A stretch of DNA of 20,640 bases, taken from the IMG/VR virus record IMGVR_UViG_3300042260_000632, positions 1 through 20,640 of that record, one strand, 5' to 3'. This DNA is from a virus. Positions 15,649 through 20,640 of this stretch are shown here, piece by piece. A program made the position numbers and the translations under genes. Below the pieces are notes generated by a model, which did not search any database, had not been told where the DNA came from, and was given only the letters and a program-made list of their open reading frames with translations. The number at the start of each line of letters is the position of its first letter. Positions within the stretch are counted from its first letter, which is position 1.

Positions 15649-16512
15649 ATGAAAACAATATTAGTTCAAATTGCATGTAGATTAGATAAAGAAATTAAAA
15701 AAACAATTATTGATTTATATGCAAAAGCGGATAATCCAAATGAAATTGAGGTAATTATCATAAATCAAGATTTTGAAAATGATACATGGAAACAATCAGA
15801 TTTTCCAGATAGTGTTACACTTATTAATATTGATGAAACTAAAACAAGAAATTTAGCACATACACGTTCATTTTGTAAATTGTATATAACTCCATCTCAT
15901 AAATATTTTATGAATATCGATGCACATAGTAGATTTGATGAACATTGGGATACTATATTAATAACTGCCTATGAAAATTATGGTAAAAAATGTATGATAA
16001 GTGTATATCCAAAAGGGTATAGAGTAACTCCAGAAGGAAATGATATTATAATTAGAGATGATTACTCATTTGCTATAAATCATTTTAATGTAGATAAAAA
16101 TGGTGTTTTTAGAATAGAAGCAATACCGGTTACAACTGATAAAAAATATCATAGAAGTTTAGTTGCAGGTGGATTTCATTTTACAACAATTGATTGGGTG
16201 TGGGAGGTTGGATATGACCAATATTGTGAATGGGCCGAGCATGAATTAAGTATTTCTATTAGAACTTATTGTCATGGATATGATATTGTTAGTTTTCATA
16301 TAAGACCAATATATCATTTATATGACCATACTCAACGAAAATCGATAAAATCTCCAACTTTTAATTATGGTATAAATTCAAAAGAAAGAATGCTATCACT
16401 AATGATGGGTGAAAATAAAACCTTTTTAGAAAATGTATATCCATTAGGAAACATCAGAACACTTGATGATTTTGAAAAAGAATATGATTTTAAAATAAGC
16501 CAACATTTATAA
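15649..16512 (+). CDS. GT60-like hydroxyproline N-acetylglucosaminyltransferase family protein
   Basis: A 287-aa GT-A glycosyltransferase of the family that includes Skp1-hydroxyproline GlcNAc-transferase (Pfam GlcNAc, GT60). The visible signatures in family order are an ILVQIACR start, an ETKTRNLAHTRS donor-site segment, the D-x-H metal motif in NIDAHSRFDEHWD (D91, H93), ISVYPKGY, VAGGFHFTTIDWVWEV, EHELSISIRTYCHGYD (H209-D212) and IYHLYDH (H223). The D-x-H in place of D-x-D is typical of this family. I start at ATG 15649, one base after the previous stop (TAATATG). An in-frame ATG at 15637 is possible but overlaps the upstream gene. A GT60 enzyme beside a prolyl 4-hydroxylase repeats the two-step Skp1 pathway of Dictyostelium. 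Actual donor and acceptor are unproven. Confidence 0.8.
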   Translation: MKTILVQIACRLDKEIKKTIIDLYAKADNPNEIEVIIINQDFENDTWKQSDFPDSVTLINIDETKTRNLAHTRSFCKLYITPSHKYFMNIDAHSRFDEHWDTILITAYENYGKKCMISVYPKGYRVTPEGNDIIIRDDYSFAINHFNVDKNGVFRIEAIPVTTDKKYHRSLVAGGFHFTTIDWVWEVGYDQYCEWAEHELSISIRTYCHGYDIVSFHIRPIYHLYDHTQRKSIKSPTFNYGINSKERMLSLMMGENKTFLENVYPLGNIRTLDDFEKEYDFKISQHL

Positions 16513-16531
16513 TAAATAATATAAAATTTAT

Positions 16532-16541
16532 ATATTTATAT
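16532..16541 (+). promoter_or_regulatory. ATATTTATAT element just before the GT-B gene
   Basis: Same core as at 143 and 7111, but only two bases from ATG 16544 and without a ribosome site. If it is a -10 box, the transcript would be nearly leaderless. It may be only AT-rich background. Confidence 0.18.
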
Positions 16542-16543
16542 AT

Positions 16544-17581
16544 ATGAATTACAAACTATTGGTTACAACCGGAGCAGGAAACACTATACAAGGTGGTTCT
16601 GATATTTGGACTAATTATTTCTTAGAATTAGTGTGGCCAACTTTACCTACAAAAAAAGAGTGGAGATTATTAATAGATTCTAAACGACCAATAGCGTTTG
16701 AAGAAAAATCTTTACCAAAGGGATTACAATATCACTTTCACTATGATGATACTGAAAAAACTGATAAGTGGTTAGAAGAAAGTGAAATAATTCATGTTTT
16801 ACATCCTCACTACCACAAACGTCCACATCTTTGGCATTGGGAAGATAAATTTGGAACTGTCTTTGTTCATGCATATGCAAGAGAAATGTGTGAAATAATT
16901 GATAATAATCCTGAAATAAATCGATTACAATTTGGAACAAAAGTAGATGTTGAATTTTATGATGAATATCTTGCAACATTTAAAAGAAGAATATGGGTAG
17001 GAAATAATCCAACACAAATGATTGATGAATTTCCAAACTACACATATAACGTTCCAAATTTTTATGAATTTAAAAATAATTTACCACTTACATCTCACAT
17101 AGATAATGGTAAAATTGGATTTACTTCTCGTGCTGAATCACGTAAGTGTTTACATTGGATGAATAATCATAAAGGATTTGTTTTAACTAATCAGTTCGAT
17201 GTAAAAAATTTAAGAGATACTACAACGTATTCTTTAAATGGTATAGATTTATTTCAATGGGACCCAAATATTCATCACTTTTTTATGTTAAAAAATTGGG
17301 GTATATTTCATGGTGCATATTTTAAAGAACCTTTTGGATATTCAATTTTTCAGGCAGTTGATTATGGTAAATTACCAATAATAAATAAAGATTGGGCAAC
17401 CGAAGTTGATTACAAATATAGAGTTTCTACTAAAAATGAATTTGATGAATGTGTAAAAGAAATCATCAAAGATTCATATGTAGAGAGAGAGCATAATTGG
17501 TTAAATCTTAAAAATTATATGCAAAAATTTGATAATAAAGAAGAATGGATTGATAAAATCCGTACAGCAATTTTAGCATAA
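16544..17581 (+). CDS. GT-B fold glycosyltransferase (GT4-like)
   Basis: A 345-aa cytosolic glycosyltransferase, probably retaining and using a nucleotide-sugar donor. The N-terminal glycine-rich segment GAGNTIQGGSDIWTNYFLE (about residues 10-28) fits the acceptor-side loop of GT4 enzymes. The middle has FVHAYAREM and RRIWVGNNPTQ. The C-terminal domain begins near GKIGFTSRAESRK and carries EPFGYSIFQAVDYGKLPII (from E262), the region of the donor-binding E-x7-E motif, although the second acidic position is not a clear Glu. It has no ribosome site and starts 31 nt after the GT60-like gene. It is the last gene before a 190-nt non-coding gap. The sugar transferred cannot be read from sequence. 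Confidence 0.65.
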   Translation: MNYKLLVTTGAGNTIQGGSDIWTNYFLELVWPTLPTKKEWRLLIDSKRPIAFEEKSLPKGLQYHFHYDDTEKTDKWLEESEIIHVLHPHYHKRPHLWHWEDKFGTVFVHAYAREMCEIIDNNPEINRLQFGTKVDVEFYDEYLATFKRRIWVGNNPTQMIDEFPNYTYNVPNFYEFKNNLPLTSHIDNGKIGFTSRAESRKCLHWMNNHKGFVLTNQFDVKNLRDTTTYSLNGIDLFQWDPNIHHFFMLKNWGIFHGAYFKEPFGYSIFQAVDYGKLPIINKDWATEVDYKYRVSTKNEFDECVKEIIKDSYVEREHNWLNLKNYMQKFDNKEEWIDKIRTAILA

Positions 17582-17629
17582 TTCCAAATATTTATTTTTC
17601 GTAATTTTTTACGTTTTGTATATTTTTAT

Positions 17630-17639
17630 ATATTTATAT
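17630..17639 (+). promoter_or_regulatory. ATATTTATAT element in the 190-nt gap
   Basis: Same core as at 143, 7111 and 19386, here followed by ACAAAGGGGG. If it is a promoter, it would leave a leader of about 125 nt before ATG 17772. Confidence 0.25.
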
Positions 17640-17742
17640 ACAAAGGGGGTAGGGGGTTAGCTACAAAGCTACAAAACTACTACACTATAACTTATACTAT
17701 TTTATTAATACTATATTTTATTATAGCTTACTTAAGTCCAAC

Positions 17743-17756
17743 TCCGAAATCTCGGA
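17743..17756 (+). promoter_or_regulatory. Small hairpin upstream of the methyltransferase start
   Basis: TCCGA (17743-17747) pairs with TCGGA (17752-17756) around AATC. The alternative pair CCGAA (17744-17748) with TTCGG (17765-17769) would use the bases just before ATG 17772. The two pairings exclude each other, so a leader switch is imaginable, but the stems are only five base pairs. Confidence 0.2.
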
Positions 17757-17771
17757 AAATACAATTCGGTT

Positions 17772-18542
17772 ATGACACCATTACAAGATTTAGAATATCT
17801 TAAAAATCATTTAACAAACAATCAGGAGTTTAACGAATCTCATGAAGTAGAAACTAAACCAGTTCCATATCGTTGGTCACATGGGGCTACTGATTTACAT
17901 TTAGGGGATGGTTTAATTGTTTATTCTCTTATTCAATATATGAGAGCAAAAACTTGTGTATGTTTGGGTAGTGGTGGTGGATTTATTCCTCGTATAATGA
18001 CACAAGCTCGTTACGATTTACATCAACAAAAAATATTTGAAGGTGATTCTAACTATAATTGGGGTGATATTGGTGTTACTTATGTTGTAGATGCAATGAA
18101 TGGTATTGGAGGTAATGTAGATTGGTTTAGAGAAGAATCATTTTTTAGAAGATTTTTCTGTCCTCGTATCATTAGTAAAACTACGGAGGAAGCATTTCAT
18201 AATTTCTTTGTTCTAAATGATATTCAAATCGATTATTTACATATAGATGCAGGACATTCATATGAAAACGTAAAAGAAGATTTTGAATTGTATTCTCAAC
18301 TACTTTCACCAAATGGAATCATATCAATTCACGACACTGACCCTAACTACGCCGATAGTTACATTGTTACAAATGAAGTAAAAGATAGAGGTGATTTTGA
18401 TGATTGGCATGGACCAATAACATTTGCAAAAGAATTAAAACAAAATTCAGAATGGGAAACATTCGACCTTTTTAATTTTGGAATACAAAAAAATAAACCA
18501 GCATCAACCGGAATAACATTAGTTAGAAGATGTCAAAAATAA
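17772..18542 (+). CDS. SAM-dependent methyltransferase (Methyltransf_24-like)
   Basis: A class I methyltransferase of 256 aa. Motif I, which binds S-adenosylmethionine, is CLGSGGGF (from C64). The later signature IDYLHIDAGHSYENVKEDF (about 154-172) and the following LSPNGIISIHDTD are typical of the Methyltransf_24 group, whose members methylate sugars or small metabolites. Between them is a Trp/Phe-rich insertion (residues 95-135) that probably shapes the acceptor site. ATG 17772 is the first start after the non-coding gap, and there is no Shine-Dalgarno site. The 3' end overlaps the next glycosyltransferase by 13 nt, so the two are probably translated together. I infer O-methylation of a glycan made by its neighbours, which could cap chains. 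Confidence 0.75.
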   Translation: MTPLQDLEYLKNHLTNNQEFNESHEVETKPVPYRWSHGATDLHLGDGLIVYSLIQYMRAKTCVCLGSGGGFIPRIMTQARYDLHQQKIFEGDSNYNWGDIGVTYVVDAMNGIGGNVDWFREESFFRRFFCPRIISKTTEEAFHNFFVLNDIQIDYLHIDAGHSYENVKEDFELYSQLLSPNGIISIHDTDPNYADSYIVTNEVKDRGDFDDWHGPITFAKELKQNSEWETFDLFNFGIQKNKPASTGITLVRRCQK

Positions 18543-19378
18543 ATTTAGTTACTGTCGTAGGTCATAATACTACAATGTTAGGTCATATGATTCAACATTA
18601 TAAAAATATAGTTGATGAAATTCATGTAGTTGTGTATAGACAAACTGAAACTGATGGTATATTAGATGAGGTAAAAAAATTAGGAATTATACCAATAAAA
18701 GTAGTTACTGAACCAAAATTCAATTGGGAAAAAGTGACTGATTTATATAACGAAATTAAACGAACCAAACCAAACGAATGGTGGGTAGTTTCAGACGATG
18801 ATGAATTTCACATTTATCCAAAACCAATCAAAGAACTCATTTCAGAATGTGAAGAAAATGGTTGGGATTTTATAACAGGTGGATTCATTGATAGGATAGG
18901 AGAAAATGGAGAATTTCCAATCGTTACGAAGGACTCTAATATTTGGGAAAAGTTTCCACTTGCTGGATTTTTTAGACATCCAATGAGTGGAGCTTGTCCT
19001 AATAAAGTTTGTATAATGAAAGGATATGTTGATGTAACCCCTGGCCAACATTATGCAATTGTAGAAGATGGGAAAAATAGTTGGGGAACATCCCACCCAA
19101 AGCGATACCCAATTGGTAGAGGAGAGGGGTTAATACAAGTTCATCATTTTAAATGGGATTCAACTTGTGTTGAAAGAATAAAAGAAGTTGCAGATATTAA
19201 AAAAGAATACGCATTTTCATCGGAATATCAAATAATGTATGATGGTATAAAATGGAATGATTTTAAAATAGATGTAAATAATCCTAAATTTTTAATTGAA
19301 AAAATGACAGGTAAAATTAGTAATTTTTTTGATTACACTTATTGGAATCGATTGAGTAAAATAATAACCAAAATCTAA
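18530..19378 (+). CDS. GT-A glycosyltransferase (Glyco_tranf_2_4 / GT92-like)
   Basis: A 282-aa protein that opens INLVTVVGHNTTMLGHMIQH, the start typical of GT2/GT92-like enzymes of the Glyco_tranf_2_4 group. The nucleotide-sugar and metal site is WWVVSDDDEFHIYP (D89-D91). The later VHHFKWD (204-210) gives the conserved His and Trp near the C-terminal part of the active site. There is no membrane anchor, so it would be soluble in the infected cell. It overlaps the methyltransferase by 13 nt and is followed by a 34-nt gap with another ATATTTATAT box. Donor and acceptor are unknown. Confidence 0.72.
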   Translation: MSKINLVTVVGHNTTMLGHMIQHYKNIVDEIHVVVYRQTETDGILDEVKKLGIIPIKVVTEPKFNWEKVTDLYNEIKRTKPNEWWVVSDDDEFHIYPKPIKELISECEENGWDFITGGFIDRIGENGEFPIVTKDSNIWEKFPLAGFFRHPMSGACPNKVCIMKGYVDVTPGQHYAIVEDGKNSWGTSHPKRYPIGRGEGLIQVHHFKWDSTCVERIKEVADIKKEYAFSSEYQIMYDGIKWNDFKIDVNNPKFLIEKMTGKISNFFDYTYWNRLSKIITKI

Positions 19379-19385
19379 AAAAAAT

Positions 19386-19395
19386 ATATTTATAT
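19386..19395 (+). promoter_or_regulatory. ATATTTATAT element before the 63-aa gene
   Basis: The recurrent core again, 17 nt before ATG 19413, a similar distance to that at 143 (20 nt) and 7111 (18 nt). No AGGAG follows here. Confidence 0.25.
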
Positions 19396-19412
19396 ATACA
19401 AACAAATAAGTT

Positions 19413-19604
19413 ATGGCAGATAAAACACAAAACGAAGCATCTCAATTGCTTGAAGAACGTAAAGTTAAAGCTTTAGAAAAAATAGGTAATTCATTAGATG
19501 CACTTACTTTATGGTTTGAGGAAATCGATAAAGATGAGTGGGGACCAAGAATTGAACACTATCTATACGAATGGAAGAAAAAATATATTGACGAAGGTAA
19601 ATAA
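19413..19604 (+). CDS. Small hypothetical protein (63 aa)
   Basis: I do not recognise a family. It is a highly charged, probably all-helical 63-residue protein: an N-terminal amphipathic helix (residues 6-32, Glu/Lys-rich), then LWFEEIDKDEWGPRIEHY with three aromatic residues, then a basic end. It has no Cys, membrane segment or signal peptide. The start at ATG 19413 is the first in frame, and a candidate promoter box lies 17 nt upstream. It sits between two glycosyltransferase genes and 11 nt before the second. A regulatory or scaffold role is possible but unsupported. Confidence 0.65.
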   Translation: MADKTQNEASQLLEERKVKALEKIGNSLDALTLWFEEIDKDEWGPRIEHYLYEWKKKYIDEGK

Positions 19605-19615
19605 TATATTTTATA

Positions 19616-20640
19616 ATGGATAGACTTGGAATTATAGTTCCATATCGTAATCGACCTGAACATTTAAAAGAATTTAAGAAAAGTATAACTCGATATTTTA
19701 GAAGAAATTCACATATCGATTATAAAATAATAATCGTTCAGCAAGATGATGCAAAATTATTTAATCGTGGAATGTTACTTAACATCGGATTTAGTTATGC
19801 TAAAAAACAAAGATGTAATTATGTGATATTCCACGATGTAGATATGCTTCCTATATATGCAGATTATAATCCAACTGAATCTCCAATACATTTAGCTACA
19901 AATTTTGAATTTGAAAATAAACAAGACCATCGAGTAATATTTGACCAATATTTTGGTGGTGTAACTATGTTCCCATCGGATGATTTTGAAAGAATTAATG
20001 GATATTCTAACAAATATTGGGGTTGGGGTTATGAAGATGATGATTTATTTTTACGATGCAAACTTCATAATATTCCTTTAGCTAAAAAATATATTAAAAA
20101 TATTACGAAAAATAAACAAGTCTTAAAATTTAATGGAAATAACGCTTTAGTTAAAGCAAAAAACACAATAGATTTTACTGATGATTTTTCTATAACTATT
20201 TGTTTTGAACCAACTGATTTAAAATTTGACCATACTAAACCATCGGATGAATATTCCATTTTTAGTGTTCCTGGTTATGATTTTGCTATTTCATATACAT
20301 CATTCAATCGTTACAACTTTTGTGTATTTGATTCTACTAAAAAAGCAATATATTTAAATTCTGAAATAAAGCCCACTTATAGAACTAATATAACACTTAC
20401 TTATAACAACACATCAAAGACAATAAAGATGTATCAAGATGGAGTTTTAATAGGTGAAACTGAAATTATTAGAAAATTTTATACAAAATATAGGAAAGAA
20501 GAATTTATTTATTTAGGTGTGGGTAATCCAGATAGAGAAATAATTCCAAATTGGTTTAAAGGATATTTTGAATATTTTGCATGTTTCAATAAAACCTTAA
20601 ATGACACCGAAATATTGGAAATTGTTAATAACAAACACAA
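19616..20640 (+). CDS. GT7 (beta-1,4-galactosyltransferase-type) enzyme fused to a LamG-like domain (partial)
   Basis: The frame opens at ATG 19616 and is still open at the window edge (341 codons seen). Residues 1 to about 160 carry the GT7 signatures: GIIVPYRNRPEHL near the start, FNRGMLLNIGF, the metal motif HDVDMLP (D74-V-D76), YFGGVTMFPSDDFERINGY, and WGWGYEDDDL (from W135), which is the WGWGxEDDD block of beta-1,4-galactosyltransferases. From about residue 167 a concanavalin/laminin-G-like beta domain follows, with repeated strands (FSITICFEP, MYQDGVLIGE, YLGVGN) and the family ending FKGYFEYFACFNKTLNDTEI. The catalytic part looks complete. The LamG part probably binds a glycan or directs the enzyme to its target. 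There is no Golgi-type anchor. The donor sugar is expected to be UDP-Gal or UDP-GalNAc by family, but unproven here. Confidence 0.82.
   Translation, partial: MDRLGIIVPYRNRPEHLKEFKKSITRYFRRNSHIDYKIIIVQQDDAKLFNRGMLLNIGFSYAKKQRCNYVIFHDVDMLPIYADYNPTESPIHLATNFEFENKQDHRVIFDQYFGGVTMFPSDDFERINGYSNKYWGWGYEDDDLFLRCKLHNIPLAKKYIKNITKNKQVLKFNGNNALVKAKNTIDFTDDFSITICFEPTDLKFDHTKPSDEYSIFSVPGYDFAISYTSFNRYNFCVFDSTKKAIYLNSEIKPTYRTNITLTYNNTSKTIKMYQDGVLIGETEIIRKFYTKYRKEEFIYLGVGNPDREIIPNWFKGYFEYFACFNKTLNDTEILEIVNNKH

Larger units (their letters stand above)
17582..17771. other. 190-nt non-coding region before the methyltransferase
   Basis: The longest gap in the window with no reading frame on either strand. It contains a weak hairpin CGTAA-TTTT-TTACG (17600-17613) followed by TTTTG, the recurrent ATATTTATAT box (17630-17639), and two runs of five G separated by TA (17645-17656), which stand out in this AT-rich DNA. 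There is also a tandem 8-bp repeat GCTACAAA (17660-17675) and a small hairpin near the next gene. No exact Bacteroidota promoter is present; TAATTTTT at 17602 is one base off the -7 consensus and lacks a TTTG partner. It probably ends one transcription unit and starts another with a structured leader. Confidence 0.5.

Noticed and set aside
17600-17613. CGTAA-TTTT-TTACG as a rho-independent terminator
   Set aside because: The stem is only five base pairs and AT-rich, and the T run after it is short. It is mentioned only as part of the gap.
1-20640. tRNA genes, integrase, attachment sites or insertion sequences
   Set aside because: No cloverleaf-like stretch, recombinase motif or terminal inverted repeat was recognised. 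The non-coding gaps are too short and are otherwise explained.

Overview
This window looks like part of an AT-rich tailed-phage genome (about one third GC by eye), from a phage that probably infects a Bacteroidota (Flavobacteriia-like) host. The phage call rests on a T4-type replication and recombination set (a gp61-like zinc-finger primase and a gp47/gp46-like nuclease), a 1722-residue tail fibre ending in an S74 self-cleaving chaperone, dense packing, 1 to 20 nt gene overlaps, and almost uniform rightward transcription. The host call rests on two tandem promoters upstream of the primase. Both match the Bacteroidota sigma consensus TTTG, 20 nt, TAnnTTTG exactly.

Layout. 1-1584: the end of a probable virion gene, two small genes with strong AGGAG ribosome sites, a sulfotransferase with a TTG start and a GIY-YIG nuclease-like protein. 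1585-1685: tandem promoters. 1686-6919: primase, an uncertain glycosyltransferase-like protein and a single-chain SbcD-SbcC (Mre11-Rad50) fusion. 6900-7138: a control region holding the only leftward gene, a 54-residue ribbon-helix-helix (RHH) protein, with a 10-bp tandem repeat at its start codon, a terminator-like hairpin on the opposite strand and a promoter/ribosome site for the tail fibre. 7139-13614: the tail fibre and a second virion-type protein with three Cys-containing modules joined by (Pro-Thr-Pro-Ser)n linkers. 13632-20640: a glycan and protein modification island.

Main hypothesis. The Pro-Thr-Pro-Ser protein is followed at once by a canonical prolyl 4-hydroxylase fused to a second 2-oxoglutarate oxygenase domain. 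Next comes a protein resembling hydroxyproline O-arabinosyl / peptidyl-serine galactosyltransferases (GT95/GT96-like), then a protein with the signature of the Skp1 hydroxyproline N-acetylglucosaminyltransferase family (GT60). Further downstream are a GT-B glycosyltransferase, a methyltransferase, a DDD-motif GT-A glycosyltransferase and a beta-1,4-galactosyltransferase-type GT7 enzyme fused to a LamG-like domain. Together this looks like a phage version of the eukaryotic hydroxyproline-rich glycoprotein pathway, possibly decorating the phage's own adhesin linkers. The enzyme families are read from motifs. Their substrate is inferred from gene order.

No tRNA, rRNA, CRISPR array, insertion sequence, integrase or attachment site was recognised. 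The first and last genes run off the window.
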